This document shows positions 1 to 7,764 of a stretch of 64,000 nt of DNA, in pieces. The notes under the pieces are model-generated. The model was given only the letters and a program-made list of their open reading frames with translations, had not been told where the DNA came from and did not search any database. Within the stretch, counting starts at the first letter, position 1. Each line of letters starts with the position of its first letter. Origin of the DNA: Gemmiger formicilis (lineage in GTDB: Bacteria; Bacillota; Clostridia; Oscillospirales; Ruminococcaceae); contig NZ_JACJJP010000006.1 in NCBI RefSeq assembly GCF_016900095.1, positions 55,482-119,481 of the forward strand, given 5' to 3'. The translations under genes were made by a program, and so were the position numbers.

Positions 1-30
1 AACGCAGGCGAGGACGCCTGCGTTCTTTTT
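1..30 (+). terminator. Intrinsic terminator at window edge
   Basis: A perfect 10-bp inverted repeat (AACGCAGGCG / CGCCTGCGTT) with loop AGGA is followed by CTTTTT. It should end a plus-strand gene lying before the window. Confidence 0.85.
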
Positions 31-289
31 AATTCGACAAATAATTGTATAAAACACTATCTTTCAGGATGATTCGACATTGATATTGTTTGAATTCGCC
101 CGAAATTTTTGAAAGTTAGCGTTTTGCTGTATGGTGGATTTGTACTTTCGTTTTTCTCATAAATAAAAGCGATAATTCTCCAATAAAAAGAGTCACAGGG
201 TTCTTGGAAAATTTATTTTTTAAATAGTAAGGTTTATTTCCTATTTAACCGTTACGATAAGAATAGGGCAACGGAAGGGAGGTGGTGCG

Positions 290-616
290 ATGGATGCGAT
301 GGAGCGTCGATGTCAGATCATCGAAATTCTTTGTGACGCAAAAATGCGTGTTAAGATGCGCGATCTGGCTTCCCGATTCAATGTGTCTGTTCGCACCATC
401 AGGACTGACGTAGATTTCTTATCTATTACATACCCGATTGAAACAACGAGAGGTCGTTACAACGGAGGCATCAGTTTTGTAGAAGGGTACCGACCGAAGA
501 ACTCTAGACTTACATCTGTGCAACGAGATTTTTTGCATCGGGTGATGCCGAAGGTATCGAAATCTGATCAAGAAATTATACAGAGTATCCTGCACGATTT
601 TGCCCTGACGCAGTAA
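290..616 (+). CDS. Small DeoR/HTH_11-type transcriptional regulator
   Basis: Predicted 108-residue DNA-binding protein. Residues about 5-60 form a winged helix-turn-helix of the DeoR/HTH_11 type, with the motif MRDLASRFNVSVRTIRTDV typical of the recognition helices. There is no sugar-phosphate sensor domain, so it is much shorter than classical DeoR proteins (about 250 residues) and may be a single-domain regulator of the element. A GGGAGGTG site at about 276-283 precedes ATG at 290; a second ATG at 299 is possible. The 289 bp upstream are AT rich and hold no gene. It lies upstream of the helicase gene, whose leader contains inverted repeats that could be its targets (inference). Function beyond DNA binding is unknown. 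Confidence 0.65.
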   Translation: MDAMERRCQIIEILCDAKMRVKMRDLASRFNVSVRTIRTDVDFLSITYPIETTRGRYNGGISFVEGYRPKNSRLTSVQRDFLHRVMPKVSKSDQEIIQSILHDFALTQ

Positions 617-1079
617 TACTGCCAGCACCTTGACAACTGAATACCCAGCACGGAGGCACGTTCCCAGAGCAGGAAGCGTGATCAGAGAAGCGCCATGACG
701 TACAATCAGCACCCAGCAAGATGGGTGGGATTGTACCGAGCGATCCATTCTACTGAAAAAGCAGCGAAAACTGCTTCGCCATGATCTGCAAGGGAGATAA
801 TGATACGCCTGTTGCCCCGCACGTCAGACGGGGTGGCCGCCCTTGGGTTGAAATCCTTAGACCCCTGGAACACCAGTGAAAGCTGCGCAAGCGGCTTGCC
901 GAACGAAAGTGAACCGTGTTCCCAGATGCCAGGGGGCGAGCTGCAAATATGGCATTTCTGTATGTTATTCTCTTTTTCCTGAACATCAACAGCCCCCATG
1001 TGTTGATGTCGAACCCGTGCGGCGCAGTGGACCAACCGCTGCGCCGCATTATTTTGTCATCAACCGAGGAGATGATTCA
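617..1079 (+). other. Gene-free leader with many stem-loops, candidate structured RNA
   Basis: This 463-bp stretch upstream of the helicase gene has no convincing gene but several strong stem-loops. Positions 700-736 pair GTACAATC with GATTGTAC, with CACCC/GGGTG inside. A hairpin with arms AGCAG/CTGCT lies at about 763-778. CCCCTGG at about 863 can pair with CCAGGGG at about 929, enclosing a GCTGC-GCAA-GCGGC tetraloop hairpin. ACATCAACA/TGTTGATGT lies at 983-1009 and GCGGCGCAG/CTGCGCCGC at 1019-1047. A 60-codon frame at 800-982 begins after GGGAGA but has no recognisable similarity. It could be a long 5' leader, an element-borne noncoding RNA, or operators. Confidence 0.4.
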
Positions 1080-3101
1080 ATGACAAACCCGGAAACCGGT
1101 TACGAGAAAGCCCACCGACAGGTAGAACAGATTTTCCGGCAGTTTTTTCCAGCCAGAGGAATGATCACACGCGAAGGCCAGATCCGTCTGTGCCACATGA
1201 TGCTGGACGCCCTGTTTGGCCTGGATGTGGCCCTGTGTGATGCCGGTGTGGGGCTGGGAAAGACCTATGCCTACCTGGTTGCCTGCGTGCTGTGGCAGCT
1301 GCAAAGGCCACGACAGATGCAGCGCCCAGTGGTGATTTCCACCGCCAGTGTCGCCCTTCAAAGCGCTATTCTCACAGAGTACATACCGTTTTTATCGGAT
1401 GTTTTAATACAAAATGGATACATCCAGAAACCTATTTGTGCTGTACTGCGAAAAGGAAAAGAACGCTTTGCTTGTGATAGGCGGCTCTTGATTCGACAAA
1501 AGCAGATCGGCATTCGCGGCGAACGGTTCCGCAGAAGGGCCGCCGCATTGCGCGCTGCCAACCAATGCCTGGACCTGGATCTTTTGCCGGAAATATCCCG
1601 TCATGATCGCCGTCTGATCTGTGTTCCGGAGCGTTGCAGCCGCAGCTGCATCTTGCACTCCGATTGCCGGTATCGACAGTATTTGAAAGATTCCAACGGT
1701 GCGTCGGTTACCATTCAGGTCTGCAATCACAATTACCTGCTGGCAGACGCAGCCCACCGGCAAAACGGGTGGAAGCCCCTGCTGAAAGACTATCAGGCGC
1801 TGGTCATCGATGAGGCCCATAAACTGCCGGAAACAGTTCGTCAAATGAACACCCGGCGGATTCGTTCGTCAGACTTGCTTCGTTTTGAAAAAATACTGAC
1901 CACCAGCCACTGCACATTGGGAGCCCAGAAGCTCCGTGGTGCAAGGATGGCGTTCCTGAAAGCATTTGCGCTTGCAGAGAACGAATCGAAAAGGGAAAAA
2001 TCATTTTGCTTGACAGATGAACGATCCGCCTCCTTGCAGCATTTGGACAAAGCAATTCAGGAAATCCTCAAGCTGGAGAACAAGGAGGTACCGCCCGTTT
2101 TGAGCAACAAACTGAGTGATGTTCAAGAACTCGTTCCACTCTTCTTTCGCAGCGATATGACCTTTGTTCGCTATGTGGAATACCATCAGGAAAATGGGGA
2201 CCTGGACATTGATCTGTGTGCAGTGCCTTTCGATCTGCCCCGGTGCGTCTATGACGCGCTCTGGAGGGAGCATAAGCCTGCCATCCTTACATCAGGGACC
2301 CTGGCAGTGGGGGAGGATTTCACCCATACGGAACAGCAATTCGGGTTGGATCGAGGAACATCATTGCGCACACTGCGCATCGTATCTCCATTTAGATACG
2401 AAGAAAACTGTTTGCTTTATTTTCCAGCGACACACAGAAAGAAGGTCCATTCCAAACAGAATACGGACCGCGTGGCCCATCAGATCCAGGATCTGATCAA
2501 CACCGCCAACGGACACACGTTGGTGCTGTTCACATCCTACGATCAGATGGGCCGTGTTTATGAAAAACTGAAAGATAAGTTCCCGGTGCCTGTGCTGCAG
2601 GCTCAGCGCAACCCTCAGATCTATCTGGAACGCTTCAAACAGCTTCCCAACGCCGTCCTGTTCGCCAGTGGAGCCTGTTGGGAAGGCGTTGATTTCCCCG
2701 GGGACATGGTCTCCTTGCTCATCATTGTGAAGCTGCCATTTCAGGTACCAGACCCACTGGGAGAGGCCATGCGAAAGCAATACGGCAATCTTCACAGTTA
2801 CATCCAGACTGAGATCGTGCCCGAAATGCAGATCAAGCTGCGTCAGGGGTTTGGCCGTGCCATCCGCACTGAAACGGATAGCTGTGTGGTGGCAATCCTC
2901 GACCCTCGTGCGGCCCCAGGTGGGCGCTACCATCGGGCAGTGCTGGACGCATTGCCGGAAATGCCGGTTTCGGACAAACTAACAGATATCCAGAGCTTTT
3001 TACAATCAAAGAAAAATCCCAGTTATTTCGAGCCCCGATTCCCTAAGGAGGTTGATTTTCATGAGGGCAATTTGCTTCATCCAGGAAGTCAGAAACAGTG
3101 A
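1080..3101 (+). CDS. DinG/Rad3-family ATP-dependent DNA helicase
   Basis: Superfamily 2 helicase of the XPD/DinG type, 673 residues, expected to unwind DNA 5' to 3' using ATP. Visible motifs are Walker A GVGLGKT (Lys61), the DEAH box at Asp244, and motif VI QGFGRAIR near residue 590. Cysteines in CVPERCSRSCILHSDC lie between motifs I and II, where XPD-like enzymes bind a 4Fe-4S cluster, so an iron-sulfur cluster is likely. Start ATG 1080 was chosen over an upstream in-frame ATG at 876 because GAGGAG lies 8 bp before it and similarity begins there. The last 41 bp overlap the next gene. It is part of the mobile element, where such helicases plausibly assist transfer or replication. It lacks the exonuclease domain of some DinG proteins. 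Confidence 0.85.
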   Translation: MTNPETGYEKAHRQVEQIFRQFFPARGMITREGQIRLCHMMLDALFGLDVALCDAGVGLGKTYAYLVACVLWQLQRPRQMQRPVVISTASVALQSAILTEYIPFLSDVLIQNGYIQKPICAVLRKGKERFACDRRLLIRQKQIGIRGERFRRRAAALRAANQCLDLDLLPEISRHDRRLICVPERCSRSCILHSDCRYRQYLKDSNGASVTIQVCNHNYLLADAAHRQNGWKPLLKDYQALVIDEAHKLPETVRQMNTRRIRSSDLLRFEKILTTSHCTLGAQKLRGARMAFLKAFALAENESKREKSFCLTDERSASLQHLDKAIQEILKLENKEVPPVLSNKLSDVQELVPLFFRSDMTFVRYVEYHQENGDLDIDLCAVPFDLPRCVYDALWREHKPAILTSGTLAVGEDFTHTEQQFGLDRGTSLRTLRIVSPFRYEENCLLYFPATHRKKVHSKQNTDRVAHQIQDLINTANGHTLVLFTSYDQMGRVYEKLKDKFPVPVLQAQRNPQIYLERFKQLPNAVLFASGACWEGVDFPGDMVSLLIIVKLPFQVPDPLGEAMRKQYGNLHSYIQTEIVPEMQIKLRQGFGRAIRTETDSCVVAILDPRAAPGGRYHRAVLDALPEMPVSDKLTDIQSFLQSKKNPSYFEPRFPKEVDFHEGNLLHPGSQKQ

Positions 3102-3438
3102 TCTCACCTTACGGCAACAGATTCTGATCTGCCGTAAAGCACTTCGTAAGCTGCGCTGGCCTTGCGTACAGGAGTTGTACGCTCAGGCAGGAACCGAAGA
3201 ACAACCGCTGACGCTGCGCCCTGGGGTAATGGATTTACTTCACGCAGCTGCAAACGATGAGGCCGATGTTTTGATCGTGGTGGATATCAACCACCTGTAT
3301 TGTGGCCGACCCGAACTGGAGGGGTTGCTTGCATCTTTGCTGCAGTACGGTGTGCACACTTTCGGTGTCCAGTGCGGTTGGATCGAGCCGTGTGGCAGGC
3401 ACTGGATGGTGCTTCCGAATTACGATTCGGAGGTGTGA
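3061..3438 (+). CDS. Short degenerate serine-recombinase-domain protein
   Basis: A 125-residue protein resembling only the N-terminal resolvase domain of serine recombinases. The stretch LRPGVMDLLHAAANDEADVL followed by a Val-Asp-Ile-Asn-His-Leu segment matches the family pattern around the conserved helix and active-site strand. The family Arg (DRLxR) is replaced (INHLYCG), and no catalytic YxRVS motif is evident, so recombination activity is unlikely. AAGGAGG at 3045-3051 precedes ATG 3061. It overlaps the helicase gene by 41 bp and is followed one base later by a second short recombinase-like gene. It may be an accessory DNA-binding or partner protein of the large recombinase (inference). 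Confidence 0.6.
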   Translation: MRAICFIQEVRNSDLTLRQQILICRKALRKLRWPCVQELYAQAGTEEQPLTLRPGVMDLLHAAANDEADVLIVVDINHLYCGRPELEGLLASLLQYGVHTFGVQCGWIEPCGRHWMVLPNYDSEV

Positions 3439-3439
3439 A

Positions 3440-3880
3440 ATGGAACACAAGAAAGAAGATGTGCTTTTCTTCCCGCGTATTTGGCTGTATGCGCGCACAG
3501 GTAGCGGGCATCGCTCTGCTGCTGAACAGCAGCTGGATGAACTTCGCGAATGGGCCAATTGCAACGGGTATTGTATAGTTGGGCAAAGCTGCGAATGTGC
3601 AAAGGGCAATTCCTTTTGGCGGCCTGGTTTGTTTTCCATGCTCCGGGCCGTGCGCAGGGGAGATATCGATGCCGTGGCAGTAACACGGCTTTCTCGATTT
3701 GCCTGTAAGAAAAGCAAATTATGCAAGATCCTTGCCAAATTACAGGCAAACGATGTGGCGCTCATTACCACCGATGCGAGCTTGCGGTATCAGCTGCACC
3801 TTTATGGTTTAGATCGAGTGATTGCAAGTTGCCCGAAAGGAAGGAACCGGTGTGCAGGAATACATACAGCAGATGCCTGA
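3440..3880 (+). CDS. Second short resolvase-domain protein, catalytic serine displaced
   Basis: A 146-residue protein with a single resolvase-type domain. YARTGSG near residue 14, the later block RRGDIDAVAVTRLSRFACKK, and LITTDAS fit the serine-recombinase fold. The usual YxRVS active site reads Y-A-R-T-G-S, so the nucleophile is missing or shifted by one position. The RLSR arginine motif is kept. There is no recombinase, zinc-ribbon or coiled-coil C-terminus, in contrast to the 556-residue recombinase downstream. GGAGGTG at 3429-3435 supports ATG 3440. It overlaps the next small gene by 29 bp, showing tight coupling in the element operon. It is probably a regulatory or structural homologue, or a decaying paralogue. 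Confidence 0.6.
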   Translation: MEHKKEDVLFFPRIWLYARTGSGHRSAAEQQLDELREWANCNGYCIVGQSCECAKGNSFWRPGLFSMLRAVRRGDIDAVAVTRLSRFACKKSKLCKILAKLQANDVALITTDASLRYQLHLYGLDRVIASCPKGRNRCAGIHTADA

Positions 3881-4046
3881 CGGACGTACTCGGATAGAAC
3901 GGGAAGTAGAGGGGGGCTTCGTTACCATATACTTTTCGGAAAAGGACGATGGGGATACGCTTGAAAAAGTGAAATCCATGATCATGGATGCCTACGCAGA
4001 GAGAAAACACCGTGAGGGTAAACTGTCAAATTGTGACCAGCAGTAG
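3852..4046 (+). CDS. Small TnpW-like transposon protein
   Basis: A 64-residue protein starting at GTG 3852, chosen because GGAAGGAA lies 6 bp upstream. It has the layout of TnpW-like proteins encoded beside Tn4451-type recombinases: a short basic Asp-Gly-Arg start, a beta-hairpin segment GGFVTIYFSEKDD, and a C-terminal helix rich in Lys, Glu and Met. The role of TnpW proteins is not established; the association with large serine recombinases is the main known feature. The assignment rests on pattern and context, not on a strong motif. About 100 bp without features separate it from the recombinase. Confidence 0.45.
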   Translation: MQEYIQQMPDGRTRIEREVEGGFVTIYFSEKDDGDTLEKVKSMIMDAYAERKHREGKLSNCDQQ

Positions 4047-4147
4047 AGAGTATGTTTCTCCGTTTTGGTGATAGCTTTCCTCCTGTTGATTGAGTATTGT
4101 TGGGATGAGGAAATAACCAGAACTAAGTGAATAGGGGAGGAACAACG

Positions 4148-5818
4148 ATGACTTTTTGGGACCAGCATGGTCAGGAAGTGGAAATCTCGCAAGCGGATCA
4201 GAAGTGGCTGGATGATGCCTATTTTACTACCCAGCAGATGCGGCTGCCCGTGGATTCACCGCGTGCCGCTTTGTCCTACCGGGTGTCGACCAAGGGCCAG
4301 GTGGATCACGACGATATTCCCATGCAGAAGATTGCCTGCCGGAAGTTCGCCCAGGAGCATGGGTGGCGTGTGGTGCTGGAGAAGGCGGAAAAAGGTGTTT
4401 CGGGCTCCAAAGTCTCCGCCAGTAAGCGAGATGTCATTCAGGAATTGCGCAGTGAGGCAAGCAAGGGAAACTTCGATATCCTTCTAGTGTATATGTTTGA
4501 CCGGCTGGGACGCATTGAGAGTGAAACACCCTTTGTACTTGAATGGTTCGTCCAGCACGGTATTCAGATGTGGAGCACACACGAAGGTCAGCAGCGAATT
4601 GAAAGCCATGGCGATAAGCTGATGAACTATATCCGGTTCTGGCAGGCAGCAGGGGAGAGCGAAAAGACCTCCATGCGAACCAGAGATCGTATCCGTCAGA
4701 TCGTTTCCAGCGGACACTTTGCCGGAGGCTTTGTCCCTTACGGGTATCGAGCTATTAATAAAGGTAGAGTCAACAAGAGAGACCAGCCCGTAAAGGATCT
4801 GGAAATCAATCCAGATGAAGCGGCATGGGTCCGGGAAGTATTTACGAAAGTGGCGGAAGAAGGTGCCAGTGGATATGCCATGGCACAGATGCTGAACCAA
4901 CGAGGACTGCGTACCCGCCAGGGGGCGGAGTTCCAGTCTTCCAACATCAAAAGAATGATTCAGCATGAAGGCTATACTGGATATATCATTACTAAGGCGG
5001 CAAGATCGGAGTTTATGCCGCAGCTGCAGATCATTGACGAGGCTTTGTTTGCCAAGGCCAACGAGATGATCAGCAAAAGGAGCAAAAAGGCTCTGAAAGA
5101 TAAAAACGCTGCCCAAAAGAGCAGCAATCCAACATTATTGGCCGGCATCGTAGTCTGCGCACATTGCGGGGCGAAGATGTCGGCCTTTTTGCATAAAGAT
5201 AGGTATAAGCTGGCTGATGGAAGTATTCGAGAACGGGTGCAGGCCAAGTACAACTGTTATCAACGCGGCCAGCATCTGCGGGAATGTGATGGGCAGGCTC
5301 TCTATCTCGCAGAGAGAGTGGACAGGATCGTGCTTGCTTACGCTGATGAACTGTTCCGCAAGATCAAAAGTGAGCCGTATGACAAGAGCATTGAACAGAG
5401 AATCCGGCAGCAGGATGCTGAACATAACAGACAAAAACAGGCTGCCGAGAAGAAAATCAAGGCAGCCCAGTATAAGCAGCAACGCTATGAGGATGAAGTG
5501 CTGAAATGTTTGGATGGAAGGAGTGCCTTCTCGCAGGAGATGCTGGCTCGGCTGATTGCGCAGGCGGAAGCAGAGGTCAGGCAAGCAAAAGATGAATATG
5601 CCACCTTATTACAAAACAACGACCATCGAGCAACTGTCCAACAGATCCGCAGTTACTATAATGAGTTCCTGGGGTGGGCCAACGAGTTTGACTTGGCGTC
5701 TATCCCACGAAAGCGAGCCATTTTAGCGGAGTTGTTTGAAAAAGTGGAAGTTGGTAGGGGATATAAGGTGACGATCCATGTGAAGGGGAGCTATAAGCAG
5801 TTTCTGAAAATTGAGTAA
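4148..5818 (+). CDS. Large serine recombinase (element integrase)
   Basis: Site-specific recombinase of 556 residues that should excise and insert the element through a serine-DNA intermediate. Residues about 40-190 form the resolvase domain with intact YRVSTKGQ (nucleophile Ser47) and the arginine motif DRLGR. A recombinase domain follows (GGFVPYGYRA to about residue 290), then a zinc ribbon with Cys pairs CAHC and a later Cys pair in a CYQRGQHLREC context (about 335-380). A charged coiled coil covers about 430-510. The start at ATG 4148 has GGGGAGG 7 bp upstream; an in-frame GTG at 4127 is less well placed. It is the last gene of the element and lies about 230 bp from the disrupted MMPL gene. 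The length is normal for the family and the enzyme looks active. Confidence 0.93.
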   Translation: MTFWDQHGQEVEISQADQKWLDDAYFTTQQMRLPVDSPRAALSYRVSTKGQVDHDDIPMQKIACRKFAQEHGWRVVLEKAEKGVSGSKVSASKRDVIQELRSEASKGNFDILLVYMFDRLGRIESETPFVLEWFVQHGIQMWSTHEGQQRIESHGDKLMNYIRFWQAAGESEKTSMRTRDRIRQIVSSGHFAGGFVPYGYRAINKGRVNKRDQPVKDLEINPDEAAWVREVFTKVAEEGASGYAMAQMLNQRGLRTRQGAEFQSSNIKRMIQHEGYTGYIITKAARSEFMPQLQIIDEALFAKANEMISKRSKKALKDKNAAQKSSNPTLLAGIVVCAHCGAKMSAFLHKDRYKLADGSIRERVQAKYNCYQRGQHLRECDGQALYLAERVDRIVLAYADELFRKIKSEPYDKSIEQRIRQQDAEHNRQKQAAEKKIKAAQYKQQRYEDEVLKCLDGRSAFSQEMLARLIAQAEAEVRQAKDEYATLLQNNDHRATVQQIRSYYNEFLGWANEFDLASIPRKRAILAELFEKVEVGRGYKVTIHVKGSYKQFLKIE

Positions 5819-5900
5819 GAACCACACAATGATAAGGAGTACAGGGCCCAACAAACAGTAGATAACTTATACTATAACGATGGTGGAAAGCGTATAAAAA

Positions 5901-6185
5901 CTAAGGACATGAGGCCGAAAAAATAATCAATATTTGGTTAATAAGGTAAGTCGGACTCACCCATGAACATTGAAGTCTTTTATCAATAGTGATATAATAC
6001 AAACGTATTTTCCTATATTGCCAGATTGTCTCCAGAGATGTGATATCCATATCCTCCGGCAAGTAATTCAGCATGTCATAATTGATTCTGGTATTTGCAA
6101 TGCCAATCACTGCCGGAATCATCAGCAAAACGGTTAGAATTAAGATCGGTATGCGGTATTTTGCAACCGCCTTTGAAAAACGCAT
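5901..6185 (-). pseudogene. 5' fragment of an MMPL/RND-family transporter
   Basis: The frame begins like Gram-positive MMPL transporters: a cytoplasmic start, a first membrane helix (IPILILTVLLMIPAVIGI), then NTRINYDMLNYLPEDMD, the family's first extracellular segment. After about residue 47 the similarity stops and roughly 47 unrelated residues follow before a stop, whereas the family is about 700-1000 residues long. The break lies about 230 bp from the large serine recombinase, so the simplest reading is that the integrative element inserted here and the 3' part lies beyond the other element end. It starts 7 bp after the DUF308 gene and was probably in one operon with it. Confidence 0.7.
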
Positions 6186-6191
6186 AGATGA

Positions 6192-6800
6192 TTACATATC
6201 CTTTCTGTTAGGGTCTATCTGGCAATATTCGGCATCGATGACCTCCGGCAGCTGGTGACGAATGATCTTAACGGCGGTCAGAATGGTGATCAGATTTAGC
6301 ACACCTTCGGTTATGAGCGTCACCCCCAGCAAGATCATCACGACCTGGGCGCTTTCCGATGGGCGTAAGAGCAGCAGGAAACCGGCAGCCCCTGTCAGAA
6401 TTGCTACAGCGAGAATCAGCCACCACTTTTGAATGCCAAAGGCTTTGGAATCAATGGAAATCTGTATTTTGAGGAGCGCGTCTGCCAGAACACAGATGCC
6501 CATAACAATGCAGATAAGATTAACCATTGCATCTGTACGGATGATCAGAATGACGCCAAGTGCCACGAGCAGAATGCCAAAGGCCAGATCAAATTGAAAT
6601 GCCAGCCTGTATAAGTCTTTGGAACAATAGCCGACGATCTTTACCAAGCCGAATAGAACCATGATTCCTCCGCCGAGCCTGCATAGCAGCGTCACCGAGA
6701 AATCAGGCACAGCAATCAGTACAATTCCCAATACACATAACAGAATAGAGATCATGATATAGCCAATTTTTGCGGCTTTAATCCGGTTGTTCAGTTGCAC
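6192..6800 (-). CDS. DUF308 (HdeD-like) six-helix membrane protein
   Basis: A 202-residue integral membrane protein with six predicted helices arranged as three repeated pairs, the pattern of DUF308/HdeD-like proteins. Gly-rich helices such as LGGGIMVLFGLVKIVG and repeated short loops fit the family. In enterobacteria HdeD is linked to acid resistance, but the clostridial proteins have no proven function. It starts at GTG 6800 with AGGAGG about 9 bp upstream. The MMPL fragment follows 7 bp later on the same strand, suggesting an original DUF308-MMPL operon. The C-terminal 25 residues are soluble and charged. Confidence 0.8.
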   Translation of the reverse strand: MQLNNRIKAAKIGYIMISILLCVLGIVLIAVPDFSVTLLCRLGGGIMVLFGLVKIVGYCSKDLYRLAFQFDLAFGILLVALGVILIIRTDAMVNLICIVMGICVLADALLKIQISIDSKAFGIQKWWLILAVAILTGAAGFLLLLRPSESAQVVMILLGVTLITEGVLNLITILTAVKIIRHQLPEVIDAEYCQIDPNRKDM

Positions 6801-6970
6801 AAAAAATACCTCCTCGTTTTGTCAATATTCTCATGGTTGCGTGAAGGTCACGTACCTCATAGACAATCTTTTTATATATAAAAAGTGTGATTTCGCATCG
6901 TAATTTACTACATGAGCTGACATATCAGCCAACTCTTCCGTCTATACTGCCAATCTGAATGTAGAGCAGA

Positions 6971-7645
6971 CTAAGCATTCATTTGACAAAAAATATCTTG
7001 CAGATCGGCATCAATTGCAGACAGCAAATCTGCATCATGTTTCAGACGACATTTAAGGGAATCTGACACATCGTTTTCAGTCTTGTATTTTAGGTGATGC
7101 TCTAAACTCGCCCAATAGTCCATAGCAATTGTCCGTATTTGGATCTCAACAGGAATGTGTTCTGTTGTCCCCGCCAAGAAAATGGGAACTGAAACAATTA
7201 GGTGGAGACTCCGGTATCCGTTTGACTTTGGATTAGAAATAAAGTCCTTTTTCTTAAGCAAACGAATGTCATCTTGAGAAAGGAGCAGGTCAGCGACTAG
7301 ATTTACATCATTTAGGTAATTGCACACGACCCGAACTCCAGCAATATCAAGAATACCCTCACGAAGGGATTGCATTTCTATGGGGTATCCTTTTCGTCTG
7401 AGCTTTTCGAGCATACTTCCTGGAGACTTCAGCCTACATTCAATATGGTGGATAGGATTGTGGCAGTGCTCTACTTGGAATCCATCATTAAGAATCTCAA
7501 GTTTGGTCCTTACTTGCTTAATTGCAGCATTGTACAACTGACGGATTGCGAGAAACTCTGTCACATCATCCACGAAAGCCTCGTCCTGTAAGAGCGCCAG
7601 ATTACGCTCACTTGTCGTCATTTGCAGGATTCTTTCAAAGTCCAT
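6971..7645 (-). CDS. Small alarmone synthetase (RelA/SpoT domain)
   Basis: A 224-residue single-domain (p)ppGpp synthetase of the RelP/RelQ type, transferring pyrophosphate from ATP to GDP or GTP. Visible signatures are the RLKSPGSMLEKLRRKG segment, the metal-binding DIAGVRVVCNY, NPKSNGYRSLHL, and VEIQIRTIAMDYWASLEHHL with the conserved Glu-x-Gln. There is no HD hydrolase domain and no TGS/ACT regulatory region, so it is a dedicated synthetase. A G-rich ribosome site precedes ATG 7645. It appears monocistronic between the DUF308 gene and metK. Such enzymes are usually controlled at transcription, for example by envelope stress; no operator was recognised here. Confidence 0.88.
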   Translation of the reverse strand: MDFERILQMTTSERNLALLQDEAFVDDVTEFLAIRQLYNAAIKQVRTKLEILNDGFQVEHCHNPIHHIECRLKSPGSMLEKLRRKGYPIEMQSLREGILDIAGVRVVCNYLNDVNLVADLLLSQDDIRLLKKKDFISNPKSNGYRSLHLIVSVPIFLAGTTEHIPVEIQIRTIAMDYWASLEHHLKYKTENDVSDSLKCRLKHDADLLSAIDADLQDIFCQMNA

Positions 7646-7701
7646 AATAAGTCCCCCTTTTCATTTAAAACCGACAGGACTTTGACCCCTCCATAACACA
7701 G

Positions 7702-7744
7702 ATAGCCGGACTGCCCAATGCAACCCTTGGGGCAATCCGGCTAT
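7702..7744 (-). terminator. Hairpin downstream of metK
   Basis: Inverted repeat ATAGCCGGA / TCCGGCTAT with a further CTGCCC/GGGGCA pairing lies 20 bp beyond the metK stop. It probably ends the metK operon, although the T tract is weak. Confidence 0.65.
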
Positions 7745-7764
7745 TAGGATCTTCTATCACGAAA

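Larger units (their letters stand above)
1..6045. mobile_element. Right part of an integrative element with large serine recombinase
   Basis: Genes from the HTH regulator (290) to the large serine recombinase (ends 5818) all read rightward and include a DinG-like helicase, short recombinase-domain proteins and a TnpW-like protein. This content matches Tn4451-like and other serine-recombinase elements of Clostridia. The recombinase usually lies next to one element end. Just beyond it, an MMPL transporter gene loses its homology near position 6045, so the right boundary is placed there. The left end lies before the window. The exact attachment core is not resolved and the boundary is an estimate. 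Confidence 0.6.

Noticed and set aside
800..982. A 60-codon plus-strand frame after GGGAGA in the helicase leader
   Set aside because: No recognisable motif, and it overlaps several stem-loops; kept only as an alternative to the structured-RNA reading.
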